Source: Pseudomonas sp. dw_612
Lineage (GTDB): Bacteria > Pseudomonadota > Gammaproteobacteria > Pseudomonadales > Pseudomonadaceae
DNA: 64,000 bases
Assembly (NCBI RefSeq): GCF_018449725.1
Contig: NZ_JAAVVC010000007.1
Span: 124,001-188,000, forward strand
Reading direction: 5' to 3'
Part shown: in pieces, positions 45,612-53,789 of the stretch
Numbering within the stretch: the first letter of the stretch is position 1
Layout of the letters: each line of letters opens with the position of its first letter
The notes under the pieces: generated by a model
The model's database searches: none
What the model saw: only the letters and a program-made list of their open reading frames with translations
Told to the model about the DNA's origin: nothing
Translations under genes and position numbers: made by a program

Positions 45612-46082
45612 ATCCCTGCTCCAGTGAGTATTGGTTTGCTCATCTGCTCCATAGGCTCAGGCGAAGAACGGTGATTCTCCTGAAACGGCCCCATGGCTGG
45701 AGCCATGAAAAACCACTTTCAGAGTGGGGATTCGAACTCCATGCAAGCCAGTGTAGACAGAAATTTGGCTGTGCTTGCCAAGGCTGCGCGGCTGTCAAAA
45801 TTTCTTGTCCATTAGTCCGATAGGGTACGAGGTGTATCGGGGGGGCACGCGATGAGGCCATCACCTTCAGCAACTCTGTTTGCTGATCGACCGCTTCGCG
45901 AGCAGGCAGTGTTCCCAATCAGGGCCAAGGCATTCCGGCCGCACGATCCCCCCCCCGCGGTCCTAATCTTCACGGGGCGGCGCGTCACAGCGCCGGCGTA
46001 CTTTTTTGCTCGTTCCCACAGAGCGTGGGAACGATCATCCGCCGACACCGGCCAAGTAGATCCAATGTGGGAGCGGGTGTTT
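45612..46082. other. Gene-poor interval with decayed repeats
   Basis: No credible gene is seen in these 471 bases. They hold a worn REP-like stretch (CGCTTCGCGAGCAGGC near 45890), copy 1 of the 72-base repeat (45933-46004), a palindrome CGTTCCCAC...GTGGGAACG (46011-46033) and a REP copy that breaks off at GTGGGAGCGGG (46066-46076), directly before the NmrA gene end. Confidence 0.65.
45933..46004 (+). repeat. Direct repeat flanking the NmrA/LysR pair, copy 1
   Basis: The last 54 bases (45951-46004) match 48227-48280 at 49 of 54 positions, and a looser match extends 15-20 bases to the left. It includes a hairpin CGGCGC-GTCACA-GCGCCG followed by a T-run (CTTTTTTG), so this copy may function as a terminator. 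Confidence 0.75.
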
Positions 46083-46985
46083 TCAGGCAGATGCCGCCAT
46101 CACAAAGTTCGCCCGGGCCCACGTGGCAAAATTCGTTGGCTGCCGACCGGCGACCCTGTTGGCCAGTGCAATGGCATCGCGCGAATCCGTGCCGAGGTAG
46201 GTGTGGGCTTCGAAGTAGGCGAGCATTTGCGCGACTTCCTTGGCGCCCGGGAACCAGTCGGCAAACACCTCGGACGGGACTTGTTTGAACGAGAGGGTGT
46301 GGCCCTGGCCATTCAACGTGTCGATCACCTCGTTGAAGCTCAGAAAGTCGCCCACCAGCGGCAGATGCTCACCGTGCCCGGCGAGTTCCGGCTGCTTGAA
46401 CGCGCCGACCACGACTTGGCCGAGCTCGCTGATATCGCCCATGTGAATCACGCGTTTGCTCGGATCAAGCGGCATCGCCCAGCCCATGCCCCCATCCGCT
46501 TGCTGCGGGGCCATGACTCCGAGCAGATTCTGGTAGAAGAACGGTGCGATCACGAACGTGTGGTGCGCGAATCCCGCTTCTTTCACGACGTGGTCGATGG
46601 TCGCTTTGTCGGTGAAGTGAGGGACATCAAGCTTGCCGTGGCTGATCTCTTCCACGTTCGGCAACGTCGACCAAATGAAGTGCTGGACGCCGGCCTCTTT
46701 CGCCGCCTGGATGGCCGCGAGTGCCTGCTCGTGCTCGTCCGAGCCCGGTTCCCAGAAATTGGTCACTAGAAAAACCCCGTGTGCGCCGGCAAACGCGGCT
46801 TTCAGGGTTTCGGGACGATTCAAGTCCGCCAGCACGACTTCCTCAGCCAACTGCACATGGCTGGCCGGATTGCGGGTCAACGCGCGAACCTTGAATTGAC
46901 CATCCGCCTGCAACGCGCGCACAACGGCGCCACCCTGATGACCGGTTGCGCCGACGACGGCGATGAGTTTTTTGCTGGTTGTCAT
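46083..46985 (-). CDS. NmrA-family NAD(P)-binding protein
   Basis: The 300-residue protein starts with a Rossmann motif (LIAVVGATGHQGGAVVRALQ) and continues with NmrA-type sequence (VRALTRNPAS; GAHGVFLVTNFWE; GVQHFIWSTLPNVEEISHGK). The active-site Tyr-Lys pair of true SDR enzymes is not evident, so it may be a redox sensor or quinone-type oxidoreductase. It is transcribed away from a LysR gene 148 bases off, the usual arrangement for a LysR-controlled gene. Confidence 0.83.
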   Translation of the reverse strand: MTTSKKLIAVVGATGHQGGAVVRALQADGQFKVRALTRNPASHVQLAEEVVLADLNRPETLKAAFAGAHGVFLVTNFWEPGSDEHEQALAAIQAAKEAGVQHFIWSTLPNVEEISHGKLDVPHFTDKATIDHVVKEAGFAHHTFVIAPFFYQNLLGVMAPQQADGGMGWAMPLDPSKRVIHMGDISELGQVVVGAFKQPELAGHGEHLPLVGDFLSFNEVIDTLNGQGHTLSFKQVPSEVFADWFPGAKEVAQMLAYFEAHTYLGTDSRDAIALANRVAGRQPTNFATWARANFVMAASA

Positions 46986-47133
46986 GTTCGTTCTCCAATA
47001 ATGGTTTCGGTGCGATGCGGCCCTGGAACTCTTGTGGCCAAGCGCGTTAGCTCAAGAGTAGGTTTTGGTCGATTGGTTGACTAGACGATAGAATTGGATT
47101 GCACTCGTCCATCTAAAACAGGAATCGCCGGCC

Positions 47134-48033
47134 ATGCTCGACCTCAATGACATCGCCATGTTTGTGCAAGTGGTACGCAGCGGCAGCTTTGCAGAGGCGG
47201 CGCGGCGCCTGGGTTTGCCGCCCAATACCGTGAGCCGCCGTGTGCAGCAACTCGAAGCGCATCTCGGCACACGGCTGCTGCAGCGCTCCACCCGCAAACT
47301 CACGCTCACCAGTGCCGGCCAAAGCTTTCATGAGCGTTGCACCGGCGCGGTCGACGGCTTGCTCGAGGCCGGACAGGAATTGATGACGGGCAGTAGCGAA
47401 CCCAGTGGTCTTGTGCGCGTGGCGGCGCCGGCTGACTTTTTCGACCTGTTCCCGATGGAGTGGGTGGCCGAGTTTCTGGCCGCACACCCACGGGTGCGAC
47501 TCGACTTTGTGCTCAGCGATGGGAAGGCTGACTTGATTGCAGAACAGATAGACGTTGCCTTTCGCGGCGGGCCCATGCGCGATTCAGGTTACGTCGGCCG
47601 GCGGATCGTCGACCCCCGCAGCGACGGGTTGGTGGCAAGCCCCGCTTACATCGCCACACACGGCGCACCCGGTACATTGCAGGGTCTGGTGAACCACGAC
47701 TGCGTGATTTCGGCGCACCCCAGCGGCCACGCCACCTGGCGTTTGGTCGGCCCCAATGGCGAGGAAGAAGTGCAAGTCGCCGGGCGCTTCAGCGGCAATA
47801 CCGCCCAGGCGCTACGCAAGGCCACCGTGGCCGGACTCGGCATCGCGCTGCTACCGCCGGCGATGGCCACGCTCGATATTCAGGCGGGCGTCCTCGTCCC
47901 GGTGTTGCCTGAATACCGGCGCACCGGCTATGGACTGAGCGTGCTGTATCCGAGCCGCCGGCACCTGCCGCTCGCGGTCTCGGCGTTCATCGGGATGGTG
48001 ACCACGAAGATGAATACGGCAGACGTGTCGTAG
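47134..48033 (+). CDS. LysR-family transcriptional regulator
   Basis: The 299-residue protein has an N-terminal winged helix (LNDIAMFVQVVRSGSFAEAARRLGLPPNTVSRRVQQLEAHLGTRLLQRSTRKLTLT) and a C-terminal co-inducer domain (DFFDLFPMEWVAEFLAAHPRVRLDFVLSD), of the AaeR/DmlR-like group. It probably regulates the divergent NmrA-family gene. Both genes lie between two copies of a 72-base repeat. Confidence 0.9.
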   Translation: MLDLNDIAMFVQVVRSGSFAEAARRLGLPPNTVSRRVQQLEAHLGTRLLQRSTRKLTLTSAGQSFHERCTGAVDGLLEAGQELMTGSSEPSGLVRVAAPADFFDLFPMEWVAEFLAAHPRVRLDFVLSDGKADLIAEQIDVAFRGGPMRDSGYVGRRIVDPRSDGLVASPAYIATHGAPGTLQGLVNHDCVISAHPSGHATWRLVGPNGEEEVQVAGRFSGNTAQALRKATVAGLGIALLPPAMATLDIQAGVLVPVLPEYRRTGYGLSVLYPSRRHLPLAVSAFIGMVTTKMNTADVS

Positions 48034-48082
48034 ATGCATCAGCCTGTGCGGCGTTGATCACCCACGTAATGGGCTGCACACG

Positions 48083-48182
48083 CCCCTTGTGGGAGCGGGC
48101 TTGCTCGCGAAGAGGCCCGCACATGCAACACCTTTGCTGAATGACACGCTGCCTTCGCGAGCAAGCCCGCTCCCACAAGGGG
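48083..48182. repeat. REP inverted pair
   Basis: Facing REP copies with extended CCCCTTGTGGGAGC/GCTCCCACAAGGGG ends downstream of the LysR gene. Confidence 0.9.
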
Positions 48183-48207
48183 ACAGTGCTCACAATGCCA
48201 GAAGCTG

Positions 48208-48280
48208 TTCGGCTGCACGATTGCTACCCCCCGCGGTCGTAATCTTCACAGGGCGGCGCGTAACAGCGCCGCCGCACTTT
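48208..48280 (+). repeat. Direct repeat flanking the NmrA/LysR pair, copy 2
   Basis: The counterpart of 45933-46004. It contains a perfect hairpin GGCGGCGC-GTAACA-GCGCCGCC (48252-48273) and ends 12 bases before the start of the PAS-LuxR regulator, so it forms that gene's 5' leader. Confidence 0.75.
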
Positions 48281-48291
48281 GTGGAGATCCA

Positions 48292-49788
48292 ATGAGCCAG
48301 GACGTCCTGACCACCGAAACCAATCGTCGTCAGTTGCAGCAGATCATCGCCGGTTTATCCGACGGGGTGATTTTGCTGGAGCTTGACCAGACCATTCTCT
48401 GGGCCAATGACGCCGCGTTGGCGATGCACGGGGTCAATCAACTCGACGAGTTGGGCGCCAATGCCGAGGAATACGCTCAACGCTTCGCCTTGCGCTATCG
48501 CAACAATCACCCGGTGCCGGCGGACAATTACCCGATCAACCGCATCGCCCGGGGCGAGATTTTCAGTGATGTGCTGGTGGAAGTGATGCCGGCCGACGAC
48601 GAAGACCGCATGCGTGTCCACAGTGTGCGCAGCATGGAATTGGCTGACAGCGCCGGTAAGGCGGAATCCCTGGTGCTGATCATGAACGACGTCACCGAAT
48701 GGGCCAGCGCCGAGCAGCGTTTCGAAAAGACGTTCAACGCCAACCCGGCCCCGGCGGTGATCTGCCGTCTCAGCGATTTGCGCTACATCAAGGTCAATCA
48801 GGGCTTCCAGGAAATGACCGGCTACAGCCGTGATCAGGTGATCGGTGTATCGATCTATGAACTGGACATTCTGGAAAACGCGGAAAAGAAAGAGCTGGCG
48901 ATTGAGCGTTTGCGCGAGCACTCGACCATTCCGCAAATGCAGGCCGAGCTGAAATTGCCGGACGGCGGCAGTAAGCAAGTGATCGTCGCCGGGCAACCCC
49001 TGGAGCTCAACGAAGAGGACTGCATGCTGTTTTCCTTCGTCGATATGGAACCGCGGCACAAGGTCGAACTCGCCCTGCGCCAGAGCGAGGAGCGTTTCGC
49101 CAAGGCTTTTCGCCTGACGCCAGTGCCGACGCTGGTGTGCAGCGCCGAAAACCAGTTGGTGATCGATGTTAACGAAGCCTTCCTGGAAACCCTCGCTTAC
49201 CCCAGCGAAGAGGTGCTCGGCAAAACCGTGACGGAAATCGACTTTATCGACGATAAAAACACCCGCACGCGACTGTTTGCCGCCCTGGAGAAGGCCAGCA
49301 GCCTGGATCGCGTCGATGTGCGGGTGCGCAAGAAGGGCGCTGAGTTGATTGAGTGCGCCGTGTCGGCGGACACCGTGATCATTCAGGACAGCCCCTGCTA
49401 CTTGCTGGTGTTTATGGACATCACCGAACGCAAACGCACTGAGCTGGAATTGGTGGCGGCGATTGAAGAGGTGATGAAGGACGCGTCCTGGTTTAGCCGT
49501 ACCCTGATCGAAAAACTCGCCAACGTGAAGAGCGTCAATTCGCCGAAGCTGCCCAGTGTGTCGTTCACCGACCTCACGGCCCGGGAGCGCGATGTGCTCG
49601 GCCTGATCTGCGAGGGCCTGGCCGACAAAGAAATTGCCGCACGCCTGAAACTGGCGCCGAACACGGTGCGCAATCACGTTTCCACGGTGTATTCAAAGTT
49701 GAATGTACACAGTCGCAGCGAGGCAATCGTCTGGGCGCGGGAGCGCGGTTTATTCTCCAGCGAGTGGCGACCGAAGGGGCAGCGATAA
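48292..49788 (+). CDS. PAS-domain LuxR-type transcriptional regulator
   Basis: The 498-residue soluble protein has three PAS modules (residues about 15-140, 145-255, 265-385; VILLELDQTILWANDAALAMHG; YIKVNQGFQEMTGYSRDQVIG; VIDVNEAFLETLAYPSEEVLGKTVTEIDF) and a C-terminal LuxR helix-turn-helix (FTDLTARERDVLGLICEGLADKEIAARLKLAPNTVRNHVSTVYSKLNVHSRSEAIVWA). It has no kinase or receiver domain, so it probably senses a ligand or redox state directly. GGAG stands 5 bases before the ATG, right after a hairpin. Target genes are not evident. Confidence 0.88.
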   Translation: MSQDVLTTETNRRQLQQIIAGLSDGVILLELDQTILWANDAALAMHGVNQLDELGANAEEYAQRFALRYRNNHPVPADNYPINRIARGEIFSDVLVEVMPADDEDRMRVHSVRSMELADSAGKAESLVLIMNDVTEWASAEQRFEKTFNANPAPAVICRLSDLRYIKVNQGFQEMTGYSRDQVIGVSIYELDILENAEKKELAIERLREHSTIPQMQAELKLPDGGSKQVIVAGQPLELNEEDCMLFSFVDMEPRHKVELALRQSEERFAKAFRLTPVPTLVCSAENQLVIDVNEAFLETLAYPSEEVLGKTVTEIDFIDDKNTRTRLFAALEKASSLDRVDVRVRKKGAELIECAVSADTVIIQDSPCYLLVFMDITERKRTELELVAAIEEVMKDASWFSRTLIEKLANVKSVNSPKLPSVSFTDLTARERDVLGLICEGLADKEIAARLKLAPNTVRNHVSTVYSKLNVHSRSEAIVWARERGLFSSEWRPKGQR

Positions 49789-49921
49789 GGTGCAAATGCA
49801 CTATGGGTTGGGGTGCAAATGAATGTATTGGCCGGGTGCGCCAGTTCGTAGTCTGGAAAGGTGCGAGAGAGGTTTTCGGACCGCATCGCGTCCCCTTCGA
49901 AACAGCTAAAGGAACAGTCAC

Positions 49922-49975
49922 ATGGATCACGAACAGTTCATCGGTGTGTTCGATTTTGCAGTGTGGGTCGGGTAA
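49922..49975 (+). CDS. Possible 17-residue leader peptide before the DUF1652 gene
   Basis: ATG 49922 has AAAGGAACAGTCAC in front and encodes MDHEQFIGVFDFAVWVG, ending six bases before the next ATG. The ribosome site is better than that of the DUF1652 gene, so translation of this short frame could be coupled to it. It could instead be chance or the relic of a gene. Confidence 0.35.
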   Translation: MDHEQFIGVFDFAVWVG

Positions 49976-49981
49976 ATCGGG

Positions 49982-50230
49982 ATGATTTATTTAGCGCAGT
50001 TGCGTGCTCAACTGGAGCGCAGTTTTTCGCCGTTGGCTTGTGATTGCACGCTCACGGGCGACAACTCCTTGACCGTGAAGCTCTATCACCCTGCGTCGGG
50101 CCAGGTGGACCTGGTGGTCAGCGGTTTGAGTGTGGTCAACCTCCGGACCCCGGAAGCGGTGGTGGCGTTGATTGAAGAGCTGCGGTATGAGCTTGAGAGC
50201 AATGGGCTGCATCGGCCCGAAACCTCATAA
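49982..50230 (+). CDS. DUF1652-family protein
   Basis: The 82-residue protein (LRAQLERSFSPLACDCTLTGDNSLTVKLYHPASGQVDLVVSGLS...LIEELRYELE) matches the small DUF1652 family found almost only in Pseudomonas. It has no membrane segment or known catalytic motif. Its function is unknown. The start has little ribosome-binding sequence; see the short frame upstream. Confidence 0.8.
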   Translation: MIYLAQLRAQLERSFSPLACDCTLTGDNSLTVKLYHPASGQVDLVVSGLSVVNLRTPEAVVALIEELRYELESNGLHRPETS

Positions 50231-50239
50231 GTTTTAAAA

Positions 50240-50334
50240 CTGTGGGAGCGGGCTTGCTCGCGAATGCGGTGTGTCATTCAGCAATAATGTAGTCGACTGA
50301 TACACCGCATTCGCGAGCAAGCCCGCTCCCACAG
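50240..50334. repeat. REP inverted pair
   Basis: Facing REP copies after the DUF1652 gene. The following 184 bases to the lipoprotein gene hold its promoter region, including a short CCGCGGCTGCGCGG hairpin near 50455. Confidence 0.9.
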
Positions 50335-50518
50335 TGGATTTAAGGTGTTCTCGCCATTTGTGATCGATTTACTCTCCCGTTTCAGTTTGTTTACTGGCAT
50401 TGGCCGGCGGCTGGGCTATAAGAAATGCGTGGTACTTAATTTTCTGTGACCGGTCCGCGGCTGCGCGGTGTTTTTTCGTGTCGCGGAAACACGTCGATTC
50501 GCCACCGCAGGTCAGCCT

Positions 50519-50740
50519 ATGAACAGTCTTGGGAAACGCCGTTTTACACCACTGTCGCTCGCATTCTGCGCGTTGATTTTAAGTGGTTGTGCCAGTCCTC
50601 CGCCTCCGCCCCCCGTTACACCGCCGCCACCGCCTGAACGCACCTGTGAAACCCTGGATAAAACCGATGTGATGGGTGATGCGCGCATGGACGAGCAGGT
50701 GACTCGAACCACCACGACCACCCGTTGCGTGACTCAGTAA
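50519..50740 (+). CDS. Small Pro-rich lipoprotein
   Basis: A 73-residue precursor with signal peptide and lipobox LSLAFCALILSGC|ASPP, followed by a stretch PPPPPPVTPPPPPE and a Cys-flanked tail (CETLDK...TTTTTRCVTQ). The lipid-anchored, extended Pro segment suggests a spacer at the inner or outer membrane. ATG 50519 gives the correct signal peptide; the upstream extension to 50468 does not. Its end overlaps the channel gene. Confidence 0.75.
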   Translation: MNSLGKRRFTPLSLAFCALILSGCASPPPPPPVTPPPPPERTCETLDKTDVMGDARMDEQVTRTTTTTRCVTQ

Positions 50741-51372
50741 GTCCGTTGAAGCCTCGCGTTGAAAGGATTGTGCTGGTGGCCGACCTGGTCGGCACGGCGG
50801 TGTTCGCCATTGAAGGCGCGATCAGTGCCATGCGCAGCAACCTCGACTTGCTCGGGGTGATGGTGATTTCCTTCATTGTCGCCCTGGGCGGCGGTGTGAC
50901 CCGGGACCTGCTGATCGGCGCGACACCGCCCAATGCCGTGGCCGACTGGCGTTACCCGGCCCTGGCCTTTTTCATGGGCGGCGTCGCGTTTGTGTTTCAT
51001 GAACAGGTGTTGGGCTGGTCCGGTTCGACGTTGATTGTGCTGGATGCTGCGGGGCTGGCGTTGTTCGCGGTCGCCGGGGCGCAGAAAGCGTTGAATTTCG
51101 GCATCTCGCCGTTTGTGGCGACGCTCATGGGCACCATCACCGGGGTCGGTGGCGGCGTGCTGCGGGACATCGTGCTGGCCCGGGTGCCGGTGGTGTTGCA
51201 GGAAGACCTGTATGCGAGTTCGGCTTTTGTCGGCGCGGCGGTCCTGATCGTCGGGCGACGATGCGGGGTGCCGCCCGTGGCCGCCGCGCTGTTGGCCGGC
51301 GCGGCGTGCCTGATGTTGCGGTTATTGTCGGTGAGTTATGGCTGGCAGTTGCCGAAGGTCATCGGCGGTTAA
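50725..51372 (+). CDS. TRIC/UPF0126-family membrane channel
   Basis: The protein (up to 215 residues) has seven hydrophobic segments and two internal repeats with the glycine motifs VALGGGVTRDLL and TGVGGGVLRDIV that define the TRIC cation channel/YadS family. The start is uncertain: TTG 50725 gives the longest form and overlaps the lipoprotein gene; GTG 50770 or 50776 behind GAAAGG are good alternatives. The overlap suggests coupled expression with the lipoprotein. Confidence 0.8.
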   Translation: MRDSVSPLKPRVERIVLVADLVGTAVFAIEGAISAMRSNLDLLGVMVISFIVALGGGVTRDLLIGATPPNAVADWRYPALAFFMGGVAFVFHEQVLGWSGSTLIVLDAAGLALFAVAGAQKALNFGISPFVATLMGTITGVGGGVLRDIVLARVPVVLQEDLYASSAFVGAAVLIVGRRCGVPPVAAALLAGAACLMLRLLSVSYGWQLPKVIGG

Positions 51373-52484
51373 ACCTCTTCAATCCTGACCCAGCGCGACT
51401 CGTTGGCGGCCAGGCGTATCGCCGTCGCCAGCCGTTCGACTTCCCACGCCTGATCGAAATCCGTGCCCCCTTGACTGAGCCCGGCCAGCGCCATCACCAG
51501 GTCATGCACTTCCAGGGTCTTGAGTTCGTTGTAACCCAGTTGATGCCCGGCCGCCGGGCTGAACGCTGCGTAACCCGGCAGATTCGGCCCAGCGAGTAGA
51601 CGCTGGAAGCCTTCCTGACCGGCACGGAACAGACGCAGTTCATTCAAGCGTTCCTGATCGAAGGCGAGGGTGCCTTGGGTGCCGCTGATTTCGAAACTCA
51701 GGTGGTTTTTGTAGCCGTGCTTGAGCCAACTGCTGCTGAACGTGCCCCGGGCGCCATTGGCGAACCGCAACAGCGCATGGACCTGATCGTCCACCGCAAT
51801 CGTGCGCTGTTCCTGGCTGCCGGCCGTGGCGGGGCGTTGCGCGTGCACGGTCTGGGTGTCGGCGCACACCGCTTCAACATCGCCCATCAGATAACGCGCC
51901 ATCGCCAGCAAGTGACTGCCCAGGTCCGCCAGCGCACCACCGGCATGCGCGGCGTCGCAACGCCAGGACCACGGCGACGCGGCATCGGCCATGAAGTCTT
52001 CGCTGAATTCGCCCTGGAAACTGATGAGGTCACCCAGTTCGCCGTTCTGAATCAGCTCCCGGGCCAGGCCTATCATCGGGTTGTGCTGATAGTTGTAACC
52101 GACCCGCGTCACCACGCCCGCCGCCTTCGCTGCCAGGCGCATGGCGTTGGCCTGTTCGAGGCTCACTGCCAACGGCTTTTCGCAATACACCGGTTTGCCG
52201 GCGGCGAGGGCGGCCATCGCCATGGGGTAGTGCAGGTGGTTGGGCGTGGTGATGGCGATCAGGTTGACCTTCGGGTCGTCGATCAATTGTTGCCAGTCGC
52301 TGTGGGCGCTGTCGAAGCCCCAGGCCTCGGCACACTGCCGGGCGCGCTGCGGATCGGCGTCGGCCAGAGCGGCGAATTTGAGTTTCAAGGGCAATTCAAA
52401 GACCGCGCTGACGTTACGAAACGCCAAGGCGTGGGCACGGCCCATGAAACCTGTGCCGATAAGTCCGATACCGAGTTCGCGCAT
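51369..52484 (-). CDS. Gfo/Idh/MocA-family oxidoreductase
   Basis: The 371-residue enzyme has an N-terminal NAD(P) fold (LGIGLIGTGFMGRAHALAF), the family motif EKPLAVSLEQA (catalytic Lys) and the C-terminal substrate domain (GGALADLGSHLLAMARYLMG, with the His of the active site). It probably oxidises a sugar or inositol derivative. It stands alone, convergent to and overlapping the channel gene by four bases. Two identical 15-base operator-like sequences lie 43-86 bases upstream. Confidence 0.88.
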   Translation of the reverse strand: MRELGIGLIGTGFMGRAHALAFRNVSAVFELPLKLKFAALADADPQRARQCAEAWGFDSAHSDWQQLIDDPKVNLIAITTPNHLHYPMAMAALAAGKPVYCEKPLAVSLEQANAMRLAAKAAGVVTRVGYNYQHNPMIGLARELIQNGELGDLISFQGEFSEDFMADAASPWSWRCDAAHAGGALADLGSHLLAMARYLMGDVEAVCADTQTVHAQRPATAGSQEQRTIAVDDQVHALLRFANGARGTFSSSWLKHGYKNHLSFEISGTQGTLAFDQERLNELRLFRAGQEGFQRLLAGPNLPGYAAFSPAAGHQLGYNELKTLEVHDLVMALAGLSQGGTDFDQAWEVERLATAIRLAANESRWVRIEEV

Positions 52485-52526
52485 AGCCGGGGTCCTTTTG
52501 GATTTTTGTTTTCAGGAGGGCTATTT

Positions 52527-52570
52527 ATGGAATAAATATTCTCAATATGCAATATATGGAATAAATATTC
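52527..52570. promoter_or_regulatory. Tandem operator, 2 x ATGGAATAAATATTC
   Basis: Identical 15-mers at 52527-52541 and 52556-52570 each hold the dyad GAATA-AA-TATTC. Their starts are 29 bases apart, close to three helical turns, so bound dimers would lie on one face. Similar GGAATAW-type dyads are bound by RpiR-family regulators of inositol and sugar genes; that link is inference. Confidence 0.5.
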
Positions 52571-52584
52571 ACTTCGCGATGAAA

Positions 52585-52689
52585 CCCCTGTAGGAGCTGC
52601 CGAAGGCTGCGATCTTTTGATCTTGATTGTTGGCGATCTTGAACGCGCCAAAGTCAAAAGATCGCAGCCTTCGGCAGCTCCTACAGGGG
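52585..52689. repeat. Inverted repeat, TGTAGGAGCTGCCGAAGGCT family
   Basis: Arms CCCCTGTAGGAGCTGCCGAA... and complement with GATCTTTTGATC inside the left arm. Same family as 26924-27015 and 39038-39121. Confidence 0.85.
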
Positions 52690-52710
52690 GATTGCGTTCT
52701 GGCAGGCAAT

Positions 52711-52965
52711 AAAAAGGCAGCCATGAGGCTAATGCCCAGTCAGTTAAGAGAATTTCAGACGAAACACGCACTGCGTAGCAGTTGACGAGCAACGCGAGGC
52801 AACGTTCGGCTGCGAAGCAGTCGTGAACCCTGAGTACACGTACTCTCTGAACCACCGCGCTGCCCGATTTCACGCCTGCTGCGCAGCCGAACGCAGGCTT
52901 CGCCAGCTGCTACAGGTTGAGTGACGGCTTAACTGATCGGCATTAGCCCTGAGGCTGCCTTTTTT
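52711..52965. mobile_element. MITE-like element with 37-38-base terminal inverted repeats
   Basis: Left end AAAAAGGCAGCCATGAGGCT... (52711-52748) and right end ...AGCCCTGAGGCTGCCTTTTT (52928-52965) are imperfect inverted repeats sharing AAAAAGGCAGCC, GGCTAATGCC and TCAGTTAAG. Each end also folds as a hairpin with an outward T-run, so each is a potential terminator. Inside lies a second inverted repeat of the GCTGCGAAGCAGTCGTGA family (about 52777-52916). There is no coding capacity. Confidence 0.55.
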
Positions 52966-52983
52966 GTGTTTCGGCGAATCGAA

Positions 52984-53751
52984 TCAGGACAGAAACCCCC
53001 CATCCACATTCAACGAAACCCCAGTGGTATAGCTCGATGCATCGCTGGCGAGATAAAGCACCGCCCCCGCCATCTCACTCGGATCCGCCACTCGCTTGAG
53101 CGGAATCTGCGCCAGGGCCGTCTTCAGAATCGCATCATTCTTCACCAGCGCCGACGCAAACTTGGTGTCCGTCAGGCCCGGCAGCAACGCGTTGCAGCGG
53201 ATGCCAAACTGCGCGCATTCCTTGGCGAAGACTTTGGTCATGTTGATCACCGCCGCTTTGGTCACCGAGTAGATGCCCTGGAAGATCCCCGGCGAGATGC
53301 CGTTGATCGACGCCACGTTGATGATGCTGCCGCCGCCGTTGTCACGCATCAGTTTGCCGGCTTCCACGGACATGAAGAAGTAGCCACGGATGTTCACGTC
53401 GACGGTTTTCTGGAAGGCGCTGAGGTCGGTGTCGAGCACGTTGCAGAACTGCGGGTTGGTCGCGGCGTTGTTGACCAGAATGTCCAGGCGCCCGAACTGT
53501 TCGCGGATGGCGGCGAAGACTTGGGTGATCTGTTCCATTTCGCCGATGTGGCAGGCGATGGCGGTGGCTTTGCCGCCGGCGGCGATGATCGCATCGGCCA
53601 CGTGTTGGCAGCCGTCGAGTTTGCGGCTCGACACGATCACATGGGCACCTTGCTGGGCCAGCAGTTTGGCGATGGCTTCACCGATGCCACGGCTGGCGCC
53701 GGAGACGAAAGCGATCTTGCCGTCGAGGTCGAACAACTGAGTCTTGGACAT
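52984..53751 (-). CDS. SDR-family oxidoreductase
   Basis: The 255-residue classical short-chain dehydrogenase has cofactor motif VSGASRGIGEAIAKLL, NNAATNP, catalytic Ser-Tyr-Lys (INVASINGISPG; YSVTKAA) and C-terminal SSYTTGVSLNVDGG. It is 38 bases downstream of the phosphotransferase-family gene and likely in one operon with it; that pairing is common for acyl-CoA or hydroxy-acid metabolism. Substrate unknown. Confidence 0.9.
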   Translation of the reverse strand: MSKTQLFDLDGKIAFVSGASRGIGEAIAKLLAQQGAHVIVSSRKLDGCQHVADAIIAAGGKATAIACHIGEMEQITQVFAAIREQFGRLDILVNNAATNPQFCNVLDTDLSAFQKTVDVNIRGYFFMSVEAGKLMRDNGGGSIINVASINGISPGIFQGIYSVTKAAVINMTKVFAKECAQFGIRCNALLPGLTDTKFASALVKNDAILKTALAQIPLKRVADPSEMAGAVLYLASDASSYTTGVSLNVDGGFLS

Positions 53752-53789
53752 GGGATTCTCTTATAAAAAGTCTTATTAGAAGGCCTGGA

